From Hypomyces perniciosus (taxonomy: Eukaryota; Ascomycota; Sordariomycetes; Hypocreales; Hypocreaceae), in contig SPDT01000007.1 in NCBI GenBank assembly GCA_008477525.1, positions 1,860,001 through 1,924,000 on the forward strand: 64,000 bases of DNA, read 5' to 3'. The notes under the pieces were generated by a model that worked only from the letters and a program-made list of their open reading frames with translations, was not told the origin of the DNA and searched no databases. The position numbers and the translations under genes are program-made. This document shows positions 49,376 to 61,133 of this stretch, one piece after another (position 1 is the stretch's first letter; each line of letters begins with the position of its first letter).

Positions 49376-50569
49376 TTATTTGAGTTCGTCACTGGTAACG
49401 TGGACACCAGTGTGTTTCGCCGGGTGCTTCGGGTGATATGTTCCCACCGTCTCGACTTTCCGGGAGTACGTGGCATTTATACCAAAGCTTATCCACCCAA
49501 CCATACCATCACTCAAATCGATACCCTGCTCCGCAAGCGCCATGAAAGGGTACCCTCCCATCTTGAGGTCCTCCTGAAGGATCCAATCGTCGTCGTTGGG
49601 CGTCAAGGGATGCTTATTCTTGTTGTAAGGAGCATATTTCTCCACCTTCCGAATGACGTCCTGGTTGAAGTAGAACTGGCCGACGTGTGCGGCTGTGGTA
49701 TCGAGGAGAGTGCCGTCGGACGTGGGTTTGGCATGGAGATGGACCATGATGTGTACGTGCGGAGCACGACCAGCATAGTGACCCGGGAAGAGGCTGACGA
49801 ATTGGGCGATGCCGTTGGAGTCGGTTTGTTGGACGCCTCGGTGGAAGGTGGTTTTCAGGTTGGATGGATCGGAGGAACCGGCGCCATTATCCGGGTTGAT
49901 GACGCCGCTGTACACACCGGTGGAGTTGCAGTCTGAAGATTGGTGTTAATGAATGAATGGATAATGGATAATGGATAATGAAGGAAGGTTTGAGGGTGGA
50001 CGTACGCCAGGCGTCGATGTATGCGCCGACGACGGGCTCGCATGTGGCGACATCGATGAATTGAATGCCAAAGGCTAGCAGGATACCACCCTGATTCTCA
50101 CTGATATCCTCGCGTATGTATTCGCCCGCGACGTCTGCGAAGGTTGGTTTGCTTCTCATTCATTCTGGGGAAATTGGGAAGCTTACAATATGGGCCCTCT
50201 GTCTCTTGGGGAGCAAGGACGCATGAAGCTTTATCTTTATTGTGAAACCAGTAGTTGTCTTGTTGGTATGGCTGTGATCCACGCTCTATGGTATTTTGTT
50301 AGTCTCACCTCACATAAATGCCCCGGTCATGTTGACTTACCATCCAGGCCACGCTTTCTCCTTACCTTCTCTCCGAGCTCCTGGTGGCGGGCTGTGATGT
50401 GATCATCCAAGCCTCTGGCCTTGAGCTTATGCTGGCAGTGGTTCAGATTGCGCATGTTTTCAGCGAAGAATTGGCGGCGGAAGTCCATTTCTCTTGTGTG
50501 ATCTTCGCCCGGATGAGCTGCGACCAGATTGGATGCCGCCAGAGCGGCGAGGGCTACGGTGAATCTCAT
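49376..50569 (-). CDS. secreted intradiol ring-cleavage dioxygenase-like protein
   Basis: Four exons, 50341-50569, 50187-50285, 50006-50134 and 49376-49932, give 337 residues. A signal peptide (MRFTVALAALAASNLVAA) is followed by a charged propeptide-like region. The intradiol fold then begins: SCVLAPQETEGPYYVAGEYI, QFIDVATCEPVVGAYIDAW, HCNSTGVYSGVINP and GHYAGRAPHVHIMVH. Family enzymes bind Fe(III) through two Tyr and two His and open catechol rings between the hydroxyls. HVH and Tyr candidates are present (GPYYVAG, and a second in the GHYAGRAPHVH block). Secreted forms are common in fungi and are thought to act on lignin- or tannin-derived aromatics. Two further cysteine positions suggest disulphides. 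The intron after residue 152 contains ATTATCC short repeats. Confidence 0.88.
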
Positions 50570-51789
50570 ATTGGCACTTGGATGACGAGGTGTTAGTATT
50601 GCGATTGAACCATGATAGAGCAAAAAAGATGGCTATTGAACGAAAGCTGAAGGGAATCCGTGTAAATATATGCTTTACTTCGTAGATTGGGCTGAATATC
50701 GTCAGCTTTAGGGTTCGGATGTGAATCCCGATGGCGCCACTGTGGATCGTGGAAGTCCAGCCAACGAGGATTCCCTCTTTACGGAGATGCTTCCCCTCTC
50801 CTATGGAATGAGCGAGGAGGAGGATATTCGCCCAAGTCAAAAAGATGCTTGGGGTTCAACGGTGAACTGCGGGGGAGCTGAGTATCATAGTGATGCCATC
50901 CAATAGGTGCTGCAGCTGGTGTAACATGCGGCTGGTGATTTGACCGATTATGAATATGAACCCTGCCTTCAGCATCGTGGTTTGAAGCGTACTTTGTATA
51001 TTGGGATATAAAGGCATGCAATTAATCTAGAAAACCTAGAAAAGCTTGGTCTTGTGGGATTTTTCTTCCTGTTTAGGCTTCGTACTCCTCAGAACCCTTT
51101 ACCAAGCAAGAACTTGGACATATGGAATGCTGTCATGTCTACTTTGTACTATCAGGGCCGAGGCACGACTTCAAGGGCTACTACTTAAGAGGTTTCTCAA
51201 TGAAAATGAGTGCGCGTTTGGGCTTCAACCATACGTATGAGAATGCGATTCAGAAGAGATTTGTGTGCTTAGAAGCCCAATTAGATTATAGTCCAGTCTT
51301 CGGCTGTTGCCAAGATGTGCCGCCGATTTTGGCGGAGGCGGAGGAGCGGGGCCGGACTCGGCGCCGGGACGGGACTCTCTAGGTGCGGAACGCACGAAGC
51401 GATACGAAGTAGTACTATGATCTGAACTAAACAAATCCGGAGGGGATATGAGCAGAGCCGATGTATGTATTTTGGAAGCTTTTGCCACGTAACTATGTAC
51501 CAAGTGAGCTAACTCGAGCACTGCCATCGCCACAGCAGAATCCGCGAAAACTACGCATTTTAGAATGAAAATAGAGTGCAAGCCAAGATACACATCAGCC
51601 AAGAGACTCGCACAAACCACGCAGAATCGTGTATATAAGGCTCTGATATTTCTTGACAAGGACATGTTTTCTTTCAACCTCAATTTAAACAACAACAACT
51701 TCCTCATCGCAGCAATACTACACAATTTCCAACAAACACATTATCACCAACTCCAGTTCTGTACCTACAGCTTCCTCACATCTACCACA
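50570..51789. other. spacer and metallothionein promoter
   Basis: No supported gene. The right end, from about 51630, contains a TATA box and a CA-rich, CAACAACAA leader typical of strongly expressed fungal genes. Confidence 0.5.
51631..51638 (+). promoter_or_regulatory. TATA box of the metallothionein gene
   Basis: GTATATAA lies about 155 bases upstream of the metallothionein ATG, followed by a pyrimidine/CAA-rich leader. Spacing fits a TATA-driven inducible promoter with a leader of roughly 120 bases. Confidence 0.5.
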
Positions 51790-51934
51790 ATGGCTGGCGA
51801 CTGCGGATGCTCCTCTGGCTCTCCTTGCCAATGCGGCACCAGCTGTAAGTCTTGATTTGTGTTGGAACTCGGCTCATTTGTCTCGCACTGGCTGACATGT
51901 TGGGAATACAGGCACTTGCTCCAGCTGCAAATGA
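51790..51934 (+). CDS. copper-metallothionein, 25 residues
   Basis: Two exons, 51790-51844 and 51912-51934, give a 25-residue protein beginning MAGDCGCSSGSPCQC and ending CSSCK. It has seven cysteines and no aromatic residue. Their spacing, CxC-x5-CxC-x3-CxC-x2-C, is the classical arrangement of the Neurospora copper-metallothionein type, which wraps Cu(I) ions in a thiolate cluster to buffer or detoxify copper. The intron splits the codon for Cys19, a GT..AG intron of 67 bases. A TATA box and CA-rich leader lie upstream. The gene is far too short for ordinary gene callers. The metal bound (Cu, possibly Cd or Zn) is inferred from the family. Confidence 0.92.
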
Positions 51935-52299
51935 TGGTCCGCAATTCGACGGATCGGGAATGAATGTGTATCTGCAATGGGACGATGACGATGGAGGCGC
52001 AATGATACACTGATGATGATGATAGTACTATCTACCTCGTAGTAGTAGTACTTTATATATGGGCCTGTTAGCTGCTAGTCATTCTTTGAACAGAGATGCC
52101 CTTTGTTGAAATCTGCTGCGATGTTAAAGGTTGTGATTTGAGTGTGGCAGCACCGCCAATCACGGCAAAGGACCCTGCATTTTGTGTTTCCTTTTTGGAA
52201 CTTCCCCGGATTTAGCACCAATTCAAATTCCGACGCGTTTTCCGGCCTCCCTAGTACTACTTTGTCCTCGTAATATGTACTGCTCCGCACTGCTAGTAA

Positions 52300-52316
52300 T
52301 ACGGAGTACGAAGTAG
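52300..52316. repeat. TACGGAGTACGAAGTA motif copy
   Basis: A near-identical 16-base sequence recurs about 100 bases downstream at 52401. Confidence 0.8.
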
Positions 52317-53000
52317 TGTTACTAGTAGTATTTTAGTAGTGCTGCTACTGCATACGAGTCTCCGTGTGCTTCGTAGGATGGGACAAGGTTTAGTGGACTC
52401 TACGGAGTACGAAGTATTAGGTTGGCTACGATATGAGCAGTATTTGCATGTGATCGTGACGCCTCACCTACTAACCGTACCTCACGTGGCCCCAATGACG
52501 CCCGCCAGTGTGTCAGGCCAATGTGTCTGTCCTCGGCTCTGAACGAAACCAATGCTCAGTTGCTTCTCCTCCGTAAGCAGTCCGTCATTTGCCACTGGAC
52601 TCATCTAGCGACTGCTGATTATTCTCCTGTTGCGCTCCCCTCTCTGTCTGTATCGTTTCGTTTCGGTTTGTTTTGCGACTGAATGATAACCTACCTACGA
52701 AGTACTACTGCTAGTACTACGGGGAGATCAATGAATGGCATTTGGATTCCTGGGGTGTACTCGTACACGCGGACTCGACGGAACGCTTCTTAATGGCGGC
52801 TATAGTGAGTTCCCTTTCCTTTCCTTTCCCTTCATTTATTGTCTTTGGACTTTTCTTTTCCCTTTCCCTTTTTTTTCCCGCCTTTCGCGACCCCGATTCC
52901 CTGGTCTGCTCGTGTGAGAGCCGCCTAGTAGTACTACCTATCATTCAGCCACAGCGCTCTCACCTCGCCATGTGATGTCATGAGCCGCTGGCCTTCACTC

Positions 53001-53052
53001 CTGTCTGCCTGTCTGCCTGTCTGCCTGTCTGCCTGTCTGCCTGTCTGCCTGC
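53001..53052. repeat. (CTGTCTGC)n octanucleotide array
   Basis: Six tandem copies of CTGTCTGC are read directly, 200 bases upstream of the ATG at 53253. Confidence 0.93.
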
Positions 53053-53252
53053 TTTCCCCCCAAACGCCACGATTGCTTCAACAACGCATCTCGAACACGT
53101 CACGATCCGAGCAGCCACGAGCAGCTCTTCATGCGCCTCCGCGCCTCCGCTGCACATCTTTTGTGCAATTCACTTCACCCAGCTGACCAACTGCCCTTGG
53201 CGGCGCGCATCTTGACTAGGATATCCCGTGGCTAGCACACCTAGACCCTCCG

Positions 53253-55192
53253 ATGTCTTCTCGCGACGACTCTTCCCTCGGCGCAACGCCATCGACCTTC
53301 GACTCCCAGACCTCTCTCGGCGGCGCTCCTCCGACCTATGCTGCCTTTTCTCCCGTCACGCTCTCTGCAAATACCCCTTCTCGCAACAGTCGTCGCTCGA
53401 CCGTCCTCGTTCACCAGAAGAGCCCGCTGCTCCTGGCCACTCCGCCGCAGATCACGCGCGCACTCGCCTATAGCCACCCTTTCTTGCTGCCGCTGAATAC
53501 ATTTGTTGGGTTGTTGACATGGAGCACTGGAGACCCGTGGCAGAGCTTTCTGCTTCTGTCGGCCTTTTGGGCCGTCGTTCTCTATGGGGACGTCGTGTTG
53601 ATGAGGGCCGGACCGGTGGTTGTTGGTGCCATGCTGATTGCCGGCATGTACGGTCGCCGGTATAGTCCATTGAGCAGCAGCGGATGGAGTGAGCCCGCTA
53701 GGGAAGTGAAAGAAACAGCCGCTAAGAAACCTGGAGTCGCTGTGGGTGGACAGTTGGATGGAAGTGCAGCCGACAAACAGGCGAAACACGCAAGGACCAA
53801 ATCCGAGGTCACGAATACCAAACATCAGAAGACGCTGGATGAAATCGTGGATACGCTTAACGAGCTCACCGGGAGATGCAACGCCTTGATGGATCCGCTC
53901 TTGGAGATGACTGACTTCTTGAGTACCCAACGAACCCCCACCAGCGCAACGACGAGACCTGCTCTGACGGCCATGTTCATGCGGCTACTGATCGTGACTC
54001 CCTTCTGGATCGCCCTCACCATGTCACCCTGGAGGATAATCACTACGCGACGGGTCGTTCTGTTGGCGGGAACCATGGTGCTGACTTGGCATGCGAGAGT
54101 AATGCGCGTCTCGAGGGCTATTATCTGGAGAAGCGCAACCGTTCGACGACTTGCGAGCGCCATTACTGGTCTCAATTTTGAACCCCCTGTTAAACCTGTT
54201 GTAGACAAAGAAAGGGGGCCCCAAGAGCAGGAGTCGCAACTTAGCAAGGCATCATCCGTGGGAGCCTCCAGTTTGAAAGTAAACCGTCGAAGAAAACGGA
54301 AGCACCAGGAGCGCTAGGAGCGCCGGCGTCAAATTCACATTTATAATCTTCGAGAACCAGCGGAGATGGATGGGCTTAGGCTGGACTTCAAGTCTCTTCG
54401 CATATGAGCGTCCAGCGTGGACGGATGAACACAACAATGCTGTGCCGCAGAAAGAGGAGTTTGAGCTTCCTGAGGTTGAAGACGGAAGCAAAATGCGATG
54501 GCAATGGGCAGAGGGCAGTCGGTGGAGGGTGGATGGAGTCCCCGATGACCATGAAGCTGTGGATTATGATGGTCCAGATGGGAAGAATGGGTGGATCTAT
54601 TATGACAACAAGGTGCGTGCAACTCATCGAAGCTATCCTCTCCTCTACTAACTTTCCGCAGTGGCAAAATGGTCGAAGAGGGGCGGATGGATGGGCTCGG
54701 TGGACGCGTCGCAGAAAATGGTACCGCGATGCCGAGCTGGTAGAAGTTGACGAGTCTCATCAGCCACAGGAACTTGACGCTACGGAGCTTGGTCCTGGCT
54801 CATATACAAAATCCTACAGCACTACCAATGAGATGATGCGAGCCGATCCTGTGTTTCCTCGGCCTGATGTAGTCATCTCCGACGATCACAGTATCGCCGA
54901 CTCTAGCGCGAAGAATACGGATGATGCAGTATCGTTGCATTCGACGTCATCGAGATTCTGGCCGACGCTCAGGAGACGCGCCGCAGATCGTTCCCCGGAT
55001 GGGCGCCAGCAACAAGATAAACAGCAACAGGACAGTCCATATACTAGAGGAACGAGCGATGCATTGAGTGAAGGGGTCAACGAAGAAGATACAAATGGAT
55101 TAGACTTCACAGTCAAGTTGGAAATAGAGAAGCAAGGTAAGGAAGGTGGTCAGTGGGGGATTGGCGACGAAGCAAGAATGAGTTTGGAATGA
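53253..55192 (+). CDS. Pex24/Pex30-type peroxisomal membrane protein with DysF region; frameshift in the middle
   Basis: The 5' frame runs from 53253 and the 3' part continues in another phase to 54612, then after an intron from 54662 to 55192. The N-terminus is Ser/Thr-rich, then QITRALAYSHPFLLPLNTFVG, two hydrophobic stretches (FLLLSAFWAVVLYGDVVLM; VVVGAMLIAGMYG) and a second pair after residue 240. The later part has the DysF-like FENQRRWMGLGWTSSLF, WTDEHNN, GWIYYDNK|WQNGRRG and RRRKWYRDAEL. Such proteins shape the ER and control peroxisome number. Near 54291-54297 the frame changes at an AGAAAAC run. No donor of the right phase exists nearby, and one base fewer would align both halves. 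This may be an assembly error or a real loss of function. Confidence 0.75.
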
Positions 55193-55910
55193 ACGGCCTT
55201 ACGGACGGTATTATGCATATGGGACATGTGGCTAATGGGGCGATTTCTTCTTTTGTCTTTGGGCTGCTCTATGGGTTTCTCTTGTAAGAATATTGTGGCA
55301 GCATGGCGACTAGCGGGTTGTTTTGGGAGCAGTCCCCGGGCCAACTTGTGTAATTTGACGAGCATATGTAACGAGGATTAGGGAAATGAGTTTTTTTAGG
55401 GAAATGAGCTTCAAACTGAACAAGAAGAGGAAGAAGAAAGTTAAAAAGATATTAGTCTTGGGGACCCGTGGATTCGCTGACTGTTGAAGGCTCGTTGAAC
55501 TGAAAGAATTCGGAAATCCGAGAAAGGCTAACTAAGAGAAACAAGGCAAGAATCCCAATGAATGAAACAATATCAAGACTTGGAGTTTATTCCATTAACA
55601 ATAGAGGGAATTGCCTGCTGAAACAATAAGAAAATGCTGTGTGCTGTGTTTGGCAGGATTTTTGTGTGGGCAGTTGTCGTTCAACTCAGATGCTTTTCAC
55701 CACCAGCTGGTTCTACTGGCAGACCGCCCTACAATTTCTTCTAAAATTTCCCTCTCAACCTACACCTTTGCCTTTCTTTTCCCTTCTTCTTTTCTCTTCT
55801 TTTCGTCGTCATCGTCGAATAATAATTTTGTCTTGCTATCTACGAATATTGAAACACTGAGCTACTGTTCTCGCTGATCCTCCTATTAGCAGACGAACCC
55901 TTTTGGCATC
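55193..55910. other. intergenic spacer
   Basis: AT-rich, with AAGAAGAGG purine runs and a TCTTTT pyrimidine tract before the next start. Frames at 55611-55877 look like untranslated leader. Confidence 0.5.
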
Positions 55911-57179
55911 ATGGAGCGCCTCGAAGGAGACAGAATGACAAATTTGAACGAGGTAATTCAAAGCCCCAGAATCAACTTTGAGCAACTGAGCCGCTTGATG
56001 TTGAATTTCTCGCTAAAGGAATTGAAACAGACGTTGATCCCAGTGACTGGAGCACAGGGGCCTGAGCTGCTCCAAGAGACCTCAACTCCTAAATCTGCGG
56101 TGTCTTCATCGCAACCGTTCAATGAAATGGCATTAGAACAGGAAATTCCGAATGTCTCTGATCAGAACCCTGAATCTCTTCCTGCATTACAAGAAAGTTG
56201 CGACTTTCTGCATCCTCATACGACACTCAGACACCCGTCGTCGACGACGTTAGAAGCAGGAAGTTCGCGTCAAACTGAAGAAACTGCCGCGGTATTGCAA
56301 CGCTCAGATGGCGGCTGGAGCGGCAATTCCGACTGGTTGACTGTATCAGAGTGGTCGACTGCATCAGGACAATCACGAGACTCGGCATCGTCTACGACCA
56401 TGTCTCGCCGATCGTGGCAGTCCTTTGTCCCTTTATATCCAGCACCTTTTTCGTGGCTTTTCTCGTCCTCATCGTCATCTTCTTCGTCTTCGTCGTCACT
56501 GACGCAATCGTTGCTGTCATCGTCGCCGTCATCGTCGCCGTCATCGTCTGCTGGCTCAAGCATCTTCAACCCGTATGAGGATGATGAATATCTCACAAAC
56601 TCTGCATCCACTATGGGAAGAGAAGTGAGAATGACAAAGCTTCTTCGGGCTGTTATGCATGGCGTAATCCTTGCATTGCAGTGTTTTGTTACGCTGGGCG
56701 TGTTGAGCGTCTTGGTGTGGTTCAGTCTCTGGGAGAACGAATACACGGAGCCCGCATGGTGGTACGTGTTGATTTGCGTGTCCTTTGTTCAAAGATTCTG
56801 GACGTAAAGCTGACCAGTAATTAGGTTATGGGAAATCCCCACCCCCTTTATCGCCTCGGTTCTAGTATTGTGCTTCGTCGCGATGGTCGCCCATGAGTCT
56901 TCTGCTCTTTCCGCCGTGGACCTGCTCATTATCGAGGCATCTATCCTGACTTTGACAACAATGATAGCGATGACAATGTGTATCATCTGTGTCGAGCAAC
57001 ACAGTATTGTGGTCAAGGGTATCTTGTTGGGCTGCAGCGTGCTCATGTGGGGAATGGCTGCCTTGGCTTTTTTGAGAGCGGTAGTGATTTGGAGGATTGA
57101 GAGCTTGGAGGAGGAGGCTTTTGAGAGATTGTTGTCTGGAAGTGAGGAGTCGTATGGAACAGTGTCGACTTCTGGATAA
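55911..57179 (+). CDS. four-span membrane protein with a serine microsatellite tract, unknown function
   Basis: Two exons, 55911-56761 and 56825-57179, give 401 residues. I do not recognise a family. The first 180 residues are soluble, Ser/Glu-rich and probably disordered, with WSGNSDWLTVSEWST. A Ser homopolymer-like tract follows, coded by TCN/TCR repeats at about 56464-56560. Four hydrophobic spans lie in the last third: VMHGVILALQCFVTLGVLSV, FIASVLVLCFVAMVAHES, LLIIEASILTLTTMIAMTM and VVKGILLGCSVLMWGMAALA. The intron interrupts the loop after EPAWW. The tail is short and acidic. Length of the Ser tract may vary between strains. Confidence 0.75.
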
Positions 57180-57356
57180 CTGGAGGTTTGAGAGGGGACG
57201 ATCGGCTTATTGAATAGAACAGGGCCTTTGATATGGTGGATTCAAGAGAGAGTTCACTTTGGATGTAGGATACAAGTCAGGATGTGAACTTTAATGATAC
57301 TCCAATTCAATATGGAATGGTAGTCACAGCTCGACTGAACGAAAGGCCCCAGTTGC

Positions 57357-60300
57357 TCATTTCCACCTTGGAAACACTTGTCCCACCGGTTTATCCCAGT
57401 TCTCTTCATCGACGAGTCTCCTCATAACTGCCGCTAGGTTATCGCAATGCTCATCTACCTCATCCACATTCATTTGCGCCGTATCCCAAGACGCGATGAA
57501 AAAGAGGTTGTCCTTGTCAACCATGAAAGCATTCCAAAATAAGCCACTATTAAACTCGGTTAGCTTTCGTGATGCTCAAGAAAAGAGATGTTATCTCTTA
57601 CCAGTCTGGCCAGTCAAACCGTGACATAGGTTCAAGAGTCTCGAAATCGCCACGGAACGCTCGCGACGCTGTTAGGCCCATGCTTACATCCCAGATAAAG
57701 GACTGTCGAAAGGACGCATCGATCGCAACATCGCCTTCTTCTTTGAGCTCTTTCACTACCTTCTCCCATGGTACATGCTCGTGACGCTGAATCTGCTCTT
57801 GCTCGAGCATCATACGTTGAAAGAAGCCAAGTAGAGTCTCATCATCGACAACTTCACACAAGTTCAAAACCCACTGGACAGTTGGCCCATCAATGCTCAT
57901 GGCTGGAGGTAGTGAAGCCTCTATCCACTTGGGCACGAACGGCCATGAGCGTGCGCTCTCCCAGGAATTGAACAGCGCAACTGATGATCGTGTTTGGAGG
58001 ACGTTGAATATGACCAGCGCGCATTTAGTGAACATGGCAGGCTCGAGACCATGGGAGTTGTGCAATTTGGTCAAATTTGGCAGACGAACAACTCTGCTTC
58101 GCCGTGGGAAGCGGAATTCGGACGCCATGGCCTGCCACTCTCCCTTCCATACCTCGTCTCGGAATGTCTGCCGCTCAATCACATAGGGAGAGTCTTGGTC
58201 ATTTGATATCATCATACCTGGCGCCCTTTGTCTTGGCCAGAGAGCTTGTTTGCAGCGCGAGATACCTCGAAGTCGCTGGACTTGAAATGACAGTGACTTC
58301 TGCGAAGGGAGACTATCCTGATATTGGATAAATAGGTCCGCAAACAATTGGTACGGAGTCTGGGTCGGAATGGTGGCGTTTGAGTCGCGAATAAGTCTGT
58401 CAAGGTCCCGGTGCCAGGGCAGCAATGTAAGAGCATCAATTATCGAGTGATTGTATGTCAAAGACATCATGTGTCGGCCGATGTCCCTGACCCCTATGAT
58501 GACGGCGTGAAACATGAATGCAGAAGAGTGCGAGTCTGTGGAATCATCCTGATATAGCTCTGTTGCCTCTTCCTCTGTCTGAACTTCCACCTCGTGGATC
58601 AATTTGCGGAACAACTGTTTGCTTGGACTGACCACGACATGGTATGGTTGTCTCTGTGAAGTTTGGCAGAGGACCGTTCTCATCATTGGCCGGGACTCCA
58701 AAGCTCTTGAGAGACCTTCGAAGATCTGTTGGCCTGAAGCATCACGGACACGAAACACCACGCGAACGTGATATGATTGAGGTCTTTGGCCAGTTACCAT
58801 CCGATGCAAAGAGCTTCTGATGGGGATCATATCTTCAATTTGGCATTCGTCAAGGCCCAGTCTGTCAATGCGCTCCCGAGCCGCTCCCCGAAGATCATCT
58901 ACATCTCCTTCTGTCACCAGAAGCGGCTGTTGAATCATCTTCCAATCTTGAGTGCTCATGGAATGAGAAGGATGGTATGTCGCATTGCCTCCCGAAGCGT
59001 GATACAGTTGGATATGGTTATATGCTGTTGCCCCTGCAGCGACCCCCGGCTGTTTATCTCTCGTGGCCAGCAATTGCGCTTGCTTCTCGACAGTATCGCA
59101 TTGATTGAAGTCTTGCAAGTAAATCTGTCTACCACATACGCGTAGGACAGTATCACAATATCGGAGAAGCGTGATACTGTCAGCAAGGTAGAAAACGCTG
59201 TCGGTTTTGGCTGGGCGGACACCCGTCAATTGATGCCATATCCCAAGCAAGGTCTCCTCAAGCTTATAGATCACATCTTCCCTCACACTATCTTCAGATA
59301 GGATAGGCTCCTTGGTTGTGCGCAGCTTCACCACCAAGGTTGCCAGTAATGCTTTCTTGGGCTTGCCAATGGATGTCACTGGTACGGTCTCAAGTCCCAA
59401 TTCTTCCAGTGTATAGACGGCATCGAGGGCATATTGAGGGCCTATATGTCTGGCCTTCTCTGAAACTTGTGCCTTAGTCACACCTGGAGGAAGTTTGACA
59501 ACTGCTACAGGGACTTGGCCTGCGATGTCATCAGGGACTCCAACCACTTGGACCTGGTTCTACGTTAGCTGGCTTGGTTTCGCCTCACTAAATGGAAAGG
59601 GGATAAATAGCTTACCTGAAGACCTGGAATTTCGGCCAATGTTGATTCTATCTTGAGTGGATTGATGTTCTCTCCACCTCGGATGATCAAGTCCTTGTAC
59701 CGGCCAAGAATGTAGACAACACCCTTCTCATCAATCATGGCTTGATCGCCAGTCTTGAGCCATTTCCCGGATGCATCAGTGTAGAACTTGTCGTTCTCAA
59801 CACTGCCGAGATAATTTGAAATGACGGATGGGCCACTAATATGCAGCTCTCCAACTTGCTTGCGAGTCAGAACCTCTTGACTGCCTAGACGGCATATCCT
59901 CAGTGCCGCCCCAGGAAGTACTTTGCCGACTCCAGGATGGTATCCATCTACAAGCATTTCGTGCTGCCTTGGCCAGCTTATCAGAGGCGCACCCTCGCTC
60001 ATTCCATATGCCTGAATTGCGTCTCGTGCCCCCAGACCTTCTCGGCAGAGGCTAATATGATCGGGTCCAATCATGGTCCCGGCAATTGAGACAATAGACA
60101 GGTTTAAATCTTGCGGACTTGGGAATGAACTATGGGATAAGAGTGCCTTGGCCAAGGTTGGTGTTGCCGACATCACTGTACACTGCTCTTGTATCAAGGC
60201 ACTCAGCGTTGAGTTGACGGTAAACGACTTCGCAGCGAACACAACCGTCCCGCCGTATCTCCATGATCGAAGGGAATTATTGATGGCAAAGATGTGGCAT

Positions 60301-61133
60301 ACAGGCGTGTGCACCAGCCAGCGATCGACCAGTGTCGTATCTGCATTGGGGTCATAGTCATTGGTCTGTGATACCAAGTTGCGGTTTGTGTGAGGGCATC
60401 CCTTGGGGTTTCCCGTTGTCCCACTTGTGAAGACGATGAGAGAGTGAGTGTTCCCGTAACTCCCGTTGGTTCGGGGCGAACCTTCATCATTTGTGGCACC
60501 TGGAGTAACCTTCGTCTGAAGACATGTTTCCGATGAGATGAGCTCCCGAAGGCTTATCCAACCATCAACCGTCTCCCCTGAACAGTGGATCCGAATGAGA
60601 CGGCCTCCAAGATTGCCTTGCTTGGTGGTGTTCATGGCCTTTGCTGCCTCTGCATCTTGAACGACCAACACCTGTGGGTTCGTGGACCCCAGCATGAATT
60701 CGAAGTCATCAGCCGCGCGGGGATCGATAGGAACAAACGTCATGCCAATTTTTGTGGTGGCCCAAAATAGCAGCCCCCATTCTGCACAGTTCCAGAGGAT
60801 CGCGGCGAGATGCATGCCTGGGCCACACCCCAGTTTCTCCAGTGTGCCGGCTACTTGCTCAGCTCTGTCCCGTAGGCTGCGATACGACCATCTAAGACAT
60901 TCCGATCGCGCTGTCGGGTTGGGATCCTGTGATGATTGGTCGGGACCTGCGGGTTGCCAGAGGGAGACGATGGCCTCGCGCTCTGGATGCGCTGAGGCTG
61001 TTGCTGTGAAGATGTCCCAAAGGTTTTGGTCCAGGTCGAAGAGTTGGTTTCCATGTACTTCAGCGAGAGATGGGGAAAGGTTGATTTGCTGATCCACAGC
61101 ATTGGATGTCTTTTCAGTGAGGACTTGCGTCAT
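57357..61133 (-). CDS. NRPS-like enzyme: adenylation, carrier and condensation-type domains
   Basis: Three exons, 59616-61133, 57602-59553 and 57357-57546, give 1219 residues. Residues about 30-580 form an ANL adenylation domain: LIVFTSGTTGNPKG (near 234), AYGMSEGAPL (378), WLKTGDQAMID, GRYKDLIIRGGENI (481) and the A10 lysine segment SIGKPKKALL (569). A carrier domain follows with YLADSITLL; the Ser near 630 is the phosphopantetheine site. The last 450 residues look like a condensation/acyltransferase fold, with TYNHSIIDALTLL near 874 in the place of HHxxxDG, so the first His and the Gly are changed. The enzyme probably activates a carboxylic or amino acid and passes it to an acceptor. The substrate is not readable. 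It lies 2.3 kb from a divergent P450. Confidence 0.87.

Larger units (their letters stand above)
51935..53252. other. spacer with motif cluster and pyrimidine tracts
   Basis: It contains TACGGAGTACGAAGTA-type motifs near 52300, 52401 and 52697, a long CTTTCC-rich tract near 52810-52880 and an octanucleotide array at 53001-53052. The right end should be the promoter of the peroxisomal protein gene. No gene is seen. Confidence 0.5.
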
